NCBI GenBank assembly: GCA_016858145.1
Contig: JAEHOE010000154.1
Location: 62,001 to 126,000 of the forward strand
Direction of reading: 5' to 3'
Length of the DNA stretch: 64,000 bases
DNA from: Edaphochlamys debaryana
Lineage: Eukaryota; Chlorophyta; Chlorophyceae; Chlamydomonadales
The notes below the pieces were generated by a model, which saw nothing but the letters and a program-made list of their open reading frames with translations, had not been told where the DNA came from and made no database searches. Below are positions 36,231 to 48,023 of the stretch, one piece after another; position 1 is the stretch's first letter; every line of letters begins with the position of its first letter. The position numbers and the translations under genes are program-made.

Positions 36231-38747
36231 TGCTGCGGCTTCAGGCTCTAGCGCTGCGGCCGGGCGCCGAGGGCGGCGGGGGGGTCACAGGCGCCCGGGG
36301 GAGGGGCAGCGGCGGCGGCAGCGGCAGCGGCGGTGGCGATGCGGCATGGATGCAGGGGTGGAGGCGTACTGCGTTCGAAACCACCACCCTACCCCTCATC
36401 ATTTGTGTGCCTCTCCCCGCCTCGTGCCACGCGCTGCGCGTGCTGCGCTTTGCAAGGGGCATGCTGCGCGCCCAGGCGCTTCACGCGCTGAGCCGCAACT
36501 TGGAGGCAGCAGCCGCAGCGCTCGACCGTGGTAGTGCCAGCGGCAGCGGCAATGGCAGCGGTAGCAGTGGGAGCAGCGGCGGCGGCGGCGGTGGTAGCGA
36601 GCCCGCTGGCGGCGGCGGTGACAGCAGGGGCGCCACCGCATCCTCAGTGCTCAACCGCATAGGCGGTGGCGGGATTGGCGGCGCCGGTGGTGGTGGAGGC
36701 GGGGTCGACTCTGCCGCCGCCTCTGTATCAGCCGTGGAGGCGGCTCGGTGCGCACTGCCTTTATGCACCACGCATCTCGTTTGCGCCAACCGCCTCCTCC
36801 TCGACGACACGACCTATGCCGGAGTCCTCTTTGAGAGAGAGTACGCAGCGGCCCGGGCCCTGCCGCTGACCGGTCTGGCGGCGGAGGTGGCGGCGGCGCG
36901 GGCGGCGGCTGTGGAGGAGTACGCACGGGCCCTGGCGGAGAGTGGGATCCTGGAGCACGAGACGAGGCTGCTGCTGCTGCTGCAGCACCTGGGGCCGCAC
37001 GCGGTGCGGCCGGCTGGCCAAATGCGAGAGTCTCTCTCATTAGGCATAATGAAGACCATCTTCCAACTTGCGTGGCACGGCTTCACGTGTGAGCGCGACG
37101 GTATCTGTCGCGCGATGAAGCCGGACGGCGTCATCGACACCTGCCCCCGCGCCGTCAGCCCCGCCGCCGCCGCCCTGCTGCGCTCGGCGCTCCGCGGCCG
37201 ATGCGTACAGACTGCCGTACTGGTGTACGGCGTGGGCGTGCTGCGGCTGGCCGACCGCGGCTCGTCGTACGGCCTGCCGGCTGCGCTGCAGACCGCCGGG
37301 CTGTCCGTGTCCTCCCCGTCCGCCGAGGGAAGCCTCGCCACCCTCGAGCTCCTCCTCCGCCAGCTCGCCTCTCCCACCGCCCTGCGGCCGCCCAGCCGTG
37401 CGGCTTCCACGGCCCTCGCCCTGCGCGTGGGCCGGGCCGCCATGGGCTCGGTGGAGTGGGAGGTTCCACGTGCGTTTGTCGAAAGTACCTCCGGGCCGCC
37501 GCCGCCGCCGCGCTCGGCCACGCCCCTCCCTGGTACTTATGGTGTAGCCACTCGGCTGACCGTGGCGTCCCTGCAGACCGGCCGGCGGCTGCTTCCGGCG
37601 GCGGGGCCAGCGGCGGCAGGGGCGGGAGCGGCGGCGGCGGACAGTGTCCAGTGGTCAGCACAGCGAGCCGACTGGTGGCGGCTGGCGGTACAGATGCTGG
37701 TGTACGGCATGAGCAGACTGCTGTCATTTGGGGGTGGGCTGTTGCTGCGTCAGCTGTACGACATGATGGCGGAGGCGCTGGCGGGCGTGTGGCCGGAGCG
37801 CAAGCTGGGTGAGCTGGGGCAGAGGGGAGAACCCGTGACGCAACATCACCATAGCTTAAGCAGGATGGGTGAGGGGGAACTAGCTGGGTGGAGGGTGTAG
37901 CAATAGCTTGTACGGGGCTGGACGGGCAGGGAGGTGGTGAGGTATCTACCAACTCTCTCCCCGCCTCGTACCTATATATGTTGCATCACCCTCTCTCGCT
38001 CCCCCACCCTCCCCAGACCTGGACGCCCTGCCGGCCGAGGCCCCTCCCGAGGTGGCGGCGGCGCTGGCGGGAGGGCTGCTGGGAGGCCTGACCATGAGCT
38101 GGTCGGTCGTGGTGGGTACCCCGGACCGCTTCACTCTCCCCGCAGTGACCGAGCTACTGGCTGCCTGCGACAGGGCCGGCGCGGGCGCGAGGCCAGGCCC
38201 AGGCCCAAGCTCAGGCCCAAGCCCAAGCTCAGGCCCAGGCCCAGGCCCAGGCCCAGGCCCAGGCCCAGGCAGCGGTCTGGCGCTCTTTCTGGTGCCGCTG
38301 CTGGCGTACGGCGAGCGGGCGGAGGCGGAGGACATGCTCTGGGCGTTCGGTGGTATGGGCGGCCTGGAGCCGCCGGTGACGGGGCAGCAGCACCCTTCGG
38401 CCGCTGAGGCCCTTGACGCGGCGGCGGTGAAGCAGGCGGCCACGCACTTCCTGGGCGCCGCCGACGGAGCTCAGAAGGGCTGCCGCCAGCTGCCGGCGTC
38501 AGGGCTGATAGTACGGTCTATGGGAGTCCTCGCCGACGGCCCGTCGGCCGCTCACCTCCACGCTGCCTCCTCCGCGGCCACCTCCGCTCCGGGCACTTCG
38601 GCTGCCTCCGCGGCCATGTCCACCACGGCCTCCGCCGCCCCTGATGCGCCGTCGCCTGGCCCGCTGCAGCGCCTGGGTCACTGCGTGGCGTTCGCGTCGG
38701 TGCGGTGGGGCCTGCCGCTGCCGCAAGTGCCAGAGGCTTATAATTAG
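35957..38747 (+). CDS. Family copy A: intact member of an unrecognised five-copy gene family
   Basis: I do not recognise this family. Two coding exons, 35957-37808 and 38017-38747, join in phase (G/AC) through a 208-base GTGAGC...CCCCAG intron and give 860 residues. A noncoding leader exon ends at 35814, and its intron runs to 35941. The protein looks mostly helical and Ala/Leu-rich, with no signal peptide and no membrane segment. Blocks conserved in paralogues are TLRASFAALPSLVEQLLLAV (about 25-44), RFARGMLRAQALH, RALPLTGLAAEVAAARAA, CPRAVSPAAAALLRSALRG with QTAVLVYGVGVLRLADRGS, WWRLAVQMLVYGM, LYDMMAEALAGVWPER, and in exon 2 DLDALPAEAPPEVAAALAGG. Exon 2 also has a Gly-Pro/Ser repeat near 690-720 and ends GLPLPQVPEAYN. 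This is the only undamaged copy here, so any function of the cluster probably rests on it. Helical-repeat proteins are one possibility, but no repeat class was assigned. Confidence 0.75.
38190..38272 (+). repeat. GGCCCA hexanucleotide repeat inside exon 2 of copy A
   Basis: More than a dozen in-frame GGCCCA or AGCTCA units encode Gly-Pro/Ser-Ser repeats. Copies C, D and E carry shorter versions at the same place, so the tract has expanded in A. Confidence 0.85.
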
Positions 38748-39689
38748 GTCGGCACGGTCGGCGGAGCAGGCGCCTGAGCCGCAGCCACGGCCGCTGCAGT
38801 TGCCGCCGGCTCAGTGAGGGTGACACTGAGCAGTGGAGGCTAGGAAGCGCAGATCACGTGGCGGAGCGTCCAACTTCGTTGCGGGGGTATGTTGCGGGTG
38901 TACTGTATGCGTCAAGGGTGAGGCGGGGCTTGCAAGACGCTGCTGGCATGGGTGCAAGACATTGCGGCGCCAAGACTGGACAGAAGGGTAGTTAGCGTTG
39001 GGCGCTGGACCCGGTGCGGCCCACTGCTGCCGACAGAGTCAGTCCGGGCCAAGGCAGTGCGGGAGCGTGCGCTTTGAGAGCTTTGGCCGGGCCCCGGCCG
39101 TCGAGGCGAACAGTGTATGCGCGGGTTGCAACACGGGTTGCTACTGGCCAGGTGCCACGATTTAGGGCCCCCAGGCCTATCGCCCCCTTGAAGTTTAGGA
39201 CAGGAGACAGACAGGCAGGCCAGGACCGGCAGCACCACAGGGGCCCGGGGTTGCTGCTGGGACACTGGGGGGCATTTTAGAAAGAGCCATAGTAAGAGGC
39301 GTACGAAGCTAGGAAGGGCAGGGGAGAAGGCTGGCTAGGTAGAGGGCATGGTAACTACCCCTCTCATGGGTCGCTATGCCTGACCCTCTGCTCACTCATC
39401 GACAGGGGTCTGCTCTTGGAGGCTAGTGGGCTCGCGGAAACGTTCTCATCAGGGTCATCAGTACCTCCTCAACCTTTAATTGCTCTCCGTGCAGGCGGGG
39501 CGGCTTGGGGGGCCCCCGCGGACACAGCCTTGGGTTGAGGTTGGCACACGCAGCCGGGCGAAGGGTAGGAGCACCTTGGCTGTGTGCGGCTGTGGGCTGG
39601 GGTCATGCAGGGGCTAGGGGGGCGCGGGGAGCCACGGGCAGCGTCGGGGGACGAGCGGGCGAGCAACGAACAGCACACGCAGCCGGCAC
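38748..39689. other. Spacer between family copies A and B
   Basis: About 940 bp must hold the 3' UTR of A and the sequence upstream of B. No TGTAA is evident after the stop of A and no supported gene lies here. Confidence 0.5.
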
Positions 39690-40335
39690 AAACCGCGTTC
39701 CGCATCGCTCTGCCGTAGCGCCCCGAGCTTCTTGTAATGCTTGGCTGCCTTCTGGTCCCAGAGTGACAGGGACAGGGCCGAACTGTTCTACTAGCGACCA
39801 ACGCCACGGCTCGCGGCACTACGACCTCTCACTCCGGCGCGTGCCCTAAGAGGGCTCTTCCGCCCGCTGCTGGTGGTGGAGCGCTCACCGGCAACCCCTG
39901 TTGCGCCAAGCCAAGGCCGCAGAGGTGAGCAAAGCGCGGCACCAGGGGAAGTTCGCGAAGTTCCCGCGCTCACCGGCGCGCCATTGCTTTCGCTCCCTTC
40001 TTGTCCGCCTCACAACCTCCCGCTTCTCCCTATGCGCCCTCTTGCAGCCGCAGCGAGGTGCAATGCCGCCCAGGGCGCTCGACCGGGGCGGCGCGGCCGC
40101 CCCCCGCGACCCAGCCCCCGCCCCCGCCCCTACGCTGCGGGCCTCGTTCGCTGCGCTTCCCTCCCTGGTGGAGCAGCTGCTGCTAGCCGTGAGGAGCGGC
40201 CGACAGCCAGCGGCCAGCGCCGAGGAGGCCCTGGGCCGCCTGTTGCAACAGCTCGCGGAGCTCCCCCACGTGAGCCCGCGGCCCTCAGCCGAGGTGGCGG
40301 AGCTACTGAGCAGCAACCCAAAGGTGCCTGCGGCA
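39690..40335 (+). repeat. Segmental duplication, right copy (promoter to first 90 codons)
   Basis: This is the partner of 35580-36230. It includes a leader exon ending at 39924, a leader intron 39925-40047 and the ATG at 40063. The first 75 residues are the same in A and B, and the identity falls off abruptly after about codon 85. Confidence 0.85.
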
Positions 40336-41496
40336 CTGCTGCGGCTGCACGCTGCGGCACTGCGGCCGGGCGGGGAGGGCGGCACAGGCGCCTTGGAAAG
40401 GGGCAGTGGCAACGGGGGCGGTGGTAGCGGCGGCAGTGGTGAGGCTGGGACGCAGTGGAGTCGCAACGCGCTCGACGCCACGATCGAGACCCTCAATGTC
40501 TGCGTGCCGCTTCCCCCCTCGCGCCATGCGCTGGGCGTGCTGCGCTTCGCACGGGGCATGCTGCGCGCCCAGGCTCTTCACGTGCTGAGTCGCAACCTGG
40601 CGGTAGCCGCCGCTGCGCTCGACTGTGCGGTCGGCGGCGGGGGTGGTGGCGGCGGCCGCGGCAGGGCCAGCTCTCCCGCCGCCACCGTATCCGCGGTGGA
40701 TGAGGCCCGTGCCGAGCTCGCCAATACCACCATGCACCTGGCCTCCGCCACTCTCCTCCTCTTCAACGACATGACCTACGCTGGCCTGCTGTTTCAAGGG
40801 GAGGGCGTAGCGGCCCGGGCCCTGCCGCTGACCGGTCTGGCGGCGGAGGTGGCGGCGGCGCGGGCGGCGGCCGTGGAGGATTACGCGCGGGCCCTGGCGG
40901 AGAGCGGGATCCTGGAGCACGCCGCACGGCTGCTGCTGCTGCTGCAGGCGGTGCGGTCATGGAATGGAATGCCGGAGGCTCTGTCGACGGGATTAGTAAC
41001 TGCCTGTTTTCGACTTTCATGGCACGGCTTCGCTTGCGAGAGTGACAAACCGTGCAGCGTGGTGGTGCCGGACGGCGCCGTCGACGCCTGCCCCCGCGCC
41101 GTCAGCCCCGCCGCCGCCGCCCTGCTGCGCTCGGCGCTCCGCGGCCGGTGCGTGCAGACTGCCGTACTGGTGTACGGCGTGGGCGTGCTGCGGCTGGCCG
41201 ACCGCGGCTCGTCGTACGGCCGGCCGGCGGCGCTGCAGACTGCAGGGCTGTCCCTGTCCGGCCCGACGACTGGCAACGCCAGGCTCTCTGCCCTCGACCT
41301 CCTCCTCCGCCAGCTGGCATCGCCCGCCGCCTTGCGGCCGCCCGGCCGTGCGGCTTCCGCGGCCCTCGCCCTGCGCGTGGGGCGAACCGCCCTGGGCTCG
41401 ACGGCGTGGGAGCTCCCACCCGCATTGGCCGCCGCCACCTCTATCCCGCCGCCGCCGCGCCCTGCCGCGTTGCCCGTTGTTTGGTGCAGGGGGTAG
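40063..41496 (+). pseudogene. Family copy B: 3'-truncated paralogue
   Basis: One open frame of 477 residues aligns with copy A from its first residue to about A residue 525, ending in the variable SIPPPPRPAALP stretch. Six unrelated codons and a TAG follow. The block corresponding to A residues 530-617 (LQTGRRLLP, WWRLAVQMLVYGM, MMAEALAGVWPER) and the whole of exon 2 are missing, and nothing similar lies in the next kilobase. The 5' leader, leader intron and start are intact, so it could still be transcribed. It may be a shortened functional gene or a pseudogene. The missing part resembles what remains of copy D. Confidence 0.65.
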
Positions 41497-42545
41497 GGGC
41501 AAGACGTGGCGGACACCGTCGATGCGAAGCGAGGTTGCTTCAGGTAAAGACGTGGGTTGCTGCCGGTCAGGATGTAGCCGCCCCCATGTTGCTAGTGTTC
41601 TGTTGGGCGCGGCATGCGGTAATGAGGGGATCCAGGGAGGAGAGCTTGCCACCCCGGTCAAGCCACGCGTGCCGTCTCTTACTCTCTTCTGCCTCGACCA
41701 CTTCCCGCGTCATCCCTACTGCGGGGCGGGGTCAGCCACAACGGAGATTCGGAGTTCCGCCTTACGGGGCGGCGCTGTGCGGGGGCTAGGGATGCTGGTT
41801 GCGGTATTAACAGCGGTAGGGCCCCAGAAGTCTCAAATACACTTACAAGCGTCGGGCCTGGTTCCTCAACAGCATTTTGGCAATTGCCAGTCGGGTCTCC
41901 CGTAAGCTTACATGAGTTGGGCCCCGAGCCTGGGCCCCAAGCAATCCTTCACAGCCAGTCAAGCTCATTCCTCTCCCGCACAAACCACCACTGACGGTCA
42001 GGCGCTACCGCCCATCATGGTCAAGCGTGTCGAGAGTATGTCAACGCCAGTTCCGGAACTGCGTCAGCTATGCACGTTCAAGCCCTCTTCCAAGCAAGGT
42101 CCATGCAAGTCGCAAGCGCACAGCACGGCACACCACAGCCCCAACCGTGCGGAAGGCCAGTACCGTCGTGAACAGACCATTGACGCCCCGCCATCGACGC
42201 CGGAACATTGAGTCAGCAATGCACGTTCAAGCCCTTGACCATGGCCAAGCCGAAGCAGTCACGTCACAGCCCCAGCTCCAGCGGTCAAGATGTTTATCTA
42301 TCCGTTCATTTCTCACCCCCTTCAAGCCCCAACGACGAGCGGCAGCTAGCGCAGGGAGCTCTGCCCTAGCGCTCAAGCAGCGGTCGGAGCTGGCCCCTGT
42401 ACATCAATCGGTGTAGTCACGGTCCAAAGGAGAGTAACCCACACGCCAGCTATTTCACCGGTAGGCTAGAACAGCCACGCCACACTGTCCCACGCCTCGA
42501 AACCGTCGGTGATATTTGCGTCGCAGCAGCGTAACTATGCGCCTA
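41497..42545. other. Gene-free region after copy B
   Basis: About 1 kb with lower GC. GTCAGC(T/A)ATGCACGTTCAAGCCC occurs twice, at about 42062 and 42211, suggesting a diverged 150-base duplication. The 3' UTR of the NSE4 gene must also lie at its right end. No coding frame is supported. Confidence 0.5.
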
Positions 42546-45500
42546 TCAAGCGTCCTGCCTCCGGCGAGCTCCCAAAGGCCCCGCCCCCGACCCTCCCGCG
42601 CCGCTGGGCCCCGCTCCCTGCCCCGCGCCCGCCACTCCCGCCGCTCTCGCGCCCACCCCGCCCGCGCCGCTTGGCCCCGCCGCCGCTCCCTCGCCCTCTG
42701 CCAGTCCCGCCTCCTCCCCCTCGGGGGTGTACGGCCGGCTGTGCATGAGCTCCTTGCCGGGGGCCACTCGCTCGCACATGCGCTCCCAGTCCGCCATCTC
42801 CAGCGGAATGACGAAGTGCTCGGGCAGCAGCAGCGAGGCGGCGTTGATTGGCGGCGGCGCACCCCGGCCGTGGCCGCCGGCCGCCGCCGCCGACCCAGAT
42901 CGGCCCGCACCGGCCGCGCCCTCGCCCTCGGCTCCGCCGGCGGCGGTGGCGGCTCCGCCGCCCTCGACCCGCGCCGCCGGTGCCGTGCCCCTCGAGCGCA
43001 GTTTCCGGCAGTGCTCGATGTCGTCCAGCGTGAGCCCCGCCACCAGCATGCCGCGGGCCTCGCAGAACCGCACCTGAGAGAGCGGAGGGGAGAGGTGGGG
43101 CGCGGTGGGAGGTGAGGGGCAGCGCAAGCAGTCTGCGAAGGCAACGTCCCCTGCCCCTGCCCCTGCCCTCGCAAACCGCCCCAGCCCTTTCCCGCCCCAA
43201 ATTCCTATTCCCCCTGGTCCCAGCTTATCCCTGCCTCGTCCTTGGATTTGCCGCTGCCCCTGCTTACAGCAGCCTCGGCCCTGTCCTACCACCAGCCCCT
43301 CTGCGTGGCCCTGTCCCTGGCCGCAGCTAGCCCCTGCCCCTACCCTGCTCCCACCACCCAGCCCTTCACAACGCAAGCCTCCCTCTCTGCGTGCGCTCCT
43401 TCTCGCCCCTAGCCTTTGCCCCCGCCCCCGCCCGCTGCCAATCCTTCCCACAATCCGTCCCACAACCCCATCCCATTCCCCCTTATCTGCTTCAAACACC
43501 CCCTTTCCCCCCCCACTCACCGCCAGCACGTCCTGCGTGCACAGGTGCCCCAGCGCGTGCAGGTTCTCCACCGTCTGAGCGAACCCCGCCCGGTCCAGGA
43601 CCACCTCCACCAGCGGCTTCCAGGCGCACCCCGGCACCACCAGGCCGTTGGGCAGCCGCACCGCCGGCTCTGCTACCGCCGCCGCCGCCCCGGCCGCCGC
43701 CTCACCCGCCCCCCGCAGGTTGCGCAGGGCTTTCAGCATCTCCGACATGATGGCCGAGGTGTACGAGTCCGCCTTCTGCGTGTCGAGGCCTATGGAGCGG
43801 GGCGCAGAGAAATGGGGAGTCAGGGAGAGGCAAGGTGACGCGAGGGCTTGAGCAGGCAGGCAGTGGGGTAGCTGCACGTGAGAGGATTCGCGTCCGTGTC
43901 ACACACCGCCTTTGCCCCGTCACCCCCCACCCGGCACGCTCCACACACAGCCGCCCAGCCCCTCTCCGCCCGGACCCCCGCCGCCCCACCTTCCCCCGCC
44001 GCCAGCTCCTGCGGCCGCGTCACCGCCGCCACCTGCTCCTGCGCCCGCCGCACGGGCGCGCGCCGGACCTTGGGCTGCGCGTCCACCGCGCCCAGCATCA
44101 CGCTGGGGCCCCGCGCCGGCCGGAACAGGTGCGCCACCGCCTCGCCCAGTCCCCGCCAGTCCAGCCCCACCCCGTCCGGCGCGCCGCCGCCCTCGCCCGC
44201 TTTCGCCGGGAACAGCTCCTTGAGCATATCCACCAGCTCGGCGGGGCCGCGCCGGTCCAGGCGCAGAACGGCGACCGACGACTGCAGCGTGACCTGGGAG
44301 ATGGCGGCGTGCTGCGTGGCGTCGCGGGCGGTCATGCCGGGGTCGTGGATGTCGCGGAGAGTGGCGTTGTGGCGGTGGACGAGGTCGGCGAAGGCCAGGC
44401 CCGCCTCGCGCGTGGGCGCCGTGAGGCGGTCCATCTGCGCCTCCAGCGCCGCGCCCTGCTCCGACAGACGCTGCCACGTGGCGGTGCGGCTGTGCGGCGG
44501 CTGCGCGCGGCGCCGGGCCGCTGGTGCGGGGGTGACAGCTGAGCCGGGGGCGGGGGCGGGGGCACTGGGGCGGGGTGGCTGGGATGGGCCGGCGCCGGCC
44601 GTGTTGCGGGCGGGAGGTTGGGAGGGCCCGGCTGCTGCGTTGGGTGCAGGGCCAGGGCTGGGGCCGGGGCCCGCCCCGGAGCCCATGTTGCGGTTGGCGG
44701 CAGCCCCGCCCACAGCCGCCCCCGCAGCCGCAGCCGCGCCAGCACCCTTGCCCTGACCGGCACGGGCGCCCGCCGCCGGGCGCGGCGCAGTGGGCGGCGT
44801 GCGGGCCGCCGCAGGCGGCTCCTCCGTTCCATTGCTGAGCCGGACCCGCTTCTGGCCCTTACCCGGCGCTTCTCCAGCTCCCATGTCCCCTGGCCCTGGA
44901 GGCGCCACCTGTTGTGTCTGGCCTGCACCGGGCACACGCCCGGGTTCTGCCTGGGCAGGCCCCGGCCCCGGCTGCCGTCTGCTGCCGGGCATGCGGGCGG
45001 GTGGGCCTTCCGGGGGCTCCGAGCCCCGCGGCCCCGCCTGCTCCGGCCCTCGGTCCTCCGTCTCTACTGCCACACCCAGGGCCGCCTGCTCCTGGACCGC
45101 GGGGGGCTGGAGGCGCCGAGGCGGAGGAGCCTCGGGCGCCGCGGCTGCGGGAAGGGCGGCGGCGGGTGCCCGCTGGCGCTGGGCCGCTGGGGTCCGCACA
45201 GCGCTGGGCCCCGGCCCAGCGTCGTAGCCGTTTGGCACGAGTGGCTTGGCAGGCTTTGCTCTGGGGGCAGCACGTTTAGGTGTGCTGCCCGAGGGCCCGC
45301 CTAGGTCCTGGTTGGCCGGGTCGGCCTGGTCGGGGGATGGCTGGGCGTGGTGGGCGGGCCCGTCGCCTAGCGCCCCCGCTGGGCCTTCCTCGTCACTGTC
45401 GCTGCTGTCAATGACAATAACCTCTCCGTCATCGTCGTGTTGGGGCGCCGGGTGCAGCCCAGGGTACTCCCCGGTCAAGTCGATTTGTTCCGGGTCTGGT

Positions 45501-45592
45501 TTGATTTGCGGAGCCTCTGCCGGCCCACGTGTCCTTTGCCGTTTGGCGTTTGGCTGCTCGTCGTCTTGGGTCAGGTCAATAGGGCCGCTCAT
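42546..45592 (-). CDS. NSE4: NSE4, kleisin subunit of the SMC5/6 complex
   Basis: NSE4 bridges the SMC5 and SMC6 heads in the nuclear SMC5/6 genome-stability complex. Three exons, 45592-43990, 43789-43521 and 43073-42546, join in phase and give 799 residues. The N-terminal kleisin part starts near residue 365 (ATWQRLSEQG, then MTARDATQHAAISQVTLQS and a WRGLGEAVAHLF...MLGAVDAQPK block). The C-terminal part has FAQTVENLHALGHL, RFCEARGMLVAG and FVIPLEMADWERM, matching the winged-helix NSE4_C region. The usual length is 350-450 residues. The excess is a roughly 360-residue disordered N-terminus and a Gly/Ala-rich tail. The N-terminus carries three SUMO-interaction-like motifs: IDLTQDDE (5-12), IDLTGE (37-42) and VIVIDSSDSDEE (58-69). 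The ATG at 45592 is the first in frame. Confidence 0.88.
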
Positions 45593-45935
45593 AGCTCTAC
45601 ATCCGCGGTTGCCAGCCGCAGCGAGACGACAGGGAGCTCACCAAAGGCACATCATAAGTTGTATGTATGTCGGATGACGGGGCGAGTGAGTATGGAGGGC
45701 AGGGCGGAGCCGCTTGAGCGGGTCCTCGGCGTGCGGTGCCTGGCGCGCTCCGGCGCTCGGACTCGCTCATCGTCTGCGCCTGGACATCGATTCTTTTCAT
45801 ACTGGCTCCCTGCGTACCAGCACCCACAGACCCACGTATCATAGCCGTAGCTTTAGCAGTTCAGGCCCCAAGAGAGTTGCGACCTAGGCGATGTCCGCGA
45901 GAGCCGGCAGGACCGGTGCTATAAGCAAAACTGAC
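45593..45935. promoter_or_regulatory. Bidirectional promoter region, NSE4 / tail-anchored protein
   Basis: About 340 bp separate two divergent start codons, so the two genes share an intergenic control region. No specific element was recognised. Confidence 0.55.
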
Positions 45936-48023
45936 ATGGTGCGAAGCCTCCTAGAGCTTGCCTAGTGCTCGTGGAGCGTCAGCGGGACCCGCTCGATCGC
46001 CCGCTTCCTCGTTTGCGCAGGAGGCGAGCCGGCTTGTCTTCGTGTTCGTCAAGGATGTCAGACCAAAGCGGTAGGCTTCTGATCAGCTTTGGGGCTTTCA
46101 GCTGTGCGCAGCGCTCAGTCTCGGCAATGGTGGTTGCAGGAAAGTCGCGGTACCCGTGCCCGACGGGTACACCTGGCAGGACTTCATACAGCAAGTCAAG
46201 AGCAAGCTGCGCATCGCGGGAGTCAGCGAAGTCTTCCTGGCGTCGGTAAGCGTCGCCTGTTGCGGAACGCCAGCTCCTCCTCCGCTGATCGCTGTGCCTT
46301 GCGCCCTTCGCAGAGCGGTCAGAAGGTGACCAGCCTAGACGAGCTGCAGGACATTGATGAGCTATGCGTGGTGGAGGTGAGGCCGCGGGCCGGGTTTGCA
46401 AGTGTACCGGAGGGGTGCCTCTTCCCCACCCCCGCCCTCGGTGTGCTCCGGCCTTTACCTGGGCCGGGTGTCCCTGACACGGGGTCTCCAACCTGCTATG
46501 GGAACTGTGCCCTGGCTCTGGCGAGCGTGGGGTCGCTTGTTGCCGCCGGTTGGCCCCTGTCGTCCTAATCCCTCCCAAACTACCCCCGCCCTACCGCCTG
46601 CGGCAGGGCGTTGACCAGTTTGCTGGGAATGGGCAGATGCCGCTGGCGAGCGAGGCCGCGCTGCGGTCGGGTGAGGAGAGGCGCTTGACGGCTGGGGATG
46701 ACGGCAGCTCGGCCGGCTCCTGGGTTGAAGCGCTGCGGGCAAAGGGCAAGGGCGAATCACTGCATGCAGTAAGGCGCCTGCACCTGCGGGAATGTGGACT
46801 TGGAGCTTGGCTGCGTGCTCATCGCAGCTGTGGAGACGCGTGCTAACCAGGCCGATCGGCTGCTTACCCTTGCAGGGATGGTCCCCTCCACATCGGAGAT
46901 CCACCCGCAGGGCGGGCAACAGCAGCAACAGCCGCCGTCCGAACCGCGCGCGCAGGTGCGGAGGCCGGTGGCATGGACTGCCTGGGGACGAGGGGATTGA
47001 GGCCATCCCTACTGCAGGGGGTTGCTGCATGACCCTTTGGCCTGACATTGCGAGCACTGCTTATCTGCCCTATGACACCGGACATGGGCTATGCGAACCA
47101 CATGGGGGCCGTTTCAGCTCAGTCGGACGTCGCCAAAGCTGGGGGTGACGGGACGATGATGGTGCTCAAGCTCCGTAGATCCCTCGGGCATGTCTCAGTC
47201 CGCCTGGGACCCGCCACCCACCTTGAACACCACCAGCATCACTGCCCCAGCATCGCCACGAGCCCAGCCTGCTGGCTCCTGCCGCTGCCTGCCTCCCCCC
47301 CGACCCCCCTCCGCGCCTCTCCCTGCCGCCCGTGGTTGCGCGCCGCAGCTGCTCACGGACAGCAGCCGGCACAAGGTGGGCGTGGCGGACGGCGGCGGCT
47401 CGGCGGTGCTGCAGGTGGACGACAAGAAGTACGCCAAGCGGCCGCCCGCGTGGCGCCGCACGCTGCAGCGCTTCTTCCCCTCGTTCTTCCAACCGGGGCT
47501 ACCCATCACCACCAAGTGAGGGCCGCCGGGGCAAAGGGTTTGGGGTCCCTTGGGGAGGGTGGGGGTGCGGAGGGATGTGGGGTTGAGCCTAGGCTGGGTT
47601 TGTATGAGGACGAGCGGAGTCGCTCTCCTTGGGCTGGGAGGACGGCTTAGGCTTGGAAGGGGGCCATGTGGGTCGGTCCAGGCACTGGGAGGACAGCAAC
47701 CCGAGGGCCGGTTCTGGCTGTGGCTTACAAGCAGCGCATCCTCTGTAGCTTCGGTGCTGCGCCCTCGTTTGGCCCAGGTCACTGCTTCATAAACGCTCGG
47801 ATTCCCTTGCTCCGTCCAGCACGCGCACGCCCCACCCCGACCCACATCGTGCCCCGCCAGGGACGTGACGCCATCGGAAGAGAGGCCAGGCGTGCCGGGC
47901 GCCCGGCGGCAACGGCGGCGGCGCACGGGCTTCAACGCGCGGGACGTGCTGCTCATCCTGGCGGTGTGCTGCTGCCTGGCCACGCTCGTGTGGTTCATGC
48001 GCTCCAACGTCAAGCTCACGTAG
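45936..48023 (+). CDS. Small tail-anchored membrane protein with a DCX/ubiquitin-like N-terminal domain
   Basis: Eight exons join in phase: 45936-45938 (the ATG alone), 46021-46070, 46140-46245, 46314-46376, 46607-46768, 46851-46955, 47349-47515 and 47861-48023, giving 272 residues. Residues 4-62 (LVFVFVKDVRPKRKVAVPVP, then GYTWQDFIQQVKSKL and GQKVTSLDELQDIDELCVVE) have the strand-helix-strand pattern and SLDEL...DELCV ending of doublecortin or ubiquitin-like folds. A Gln/Pro-rich linker and a basic stretch (KRPPAWRRTLQRFFPSFF) follow. The C-terminus has an Arg-rich run, one hydrophobic helix (about 248-265, LLILAVCCCLATLVWFM) and only seven residues after it, the layout of a tail-anchored protein facing the cytosol. 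Exon 1 and the acceptor of exon 6 (AACCAG) are inferred from phase. The function is not known to me. Confidence 0.7.

Noticed and set aside
43835..44756. Two overlapping + frames opposite NSE4 exon 1
   Set aside because: They run antisense to NSE4 kleisin motifs and have no plausible protein features.
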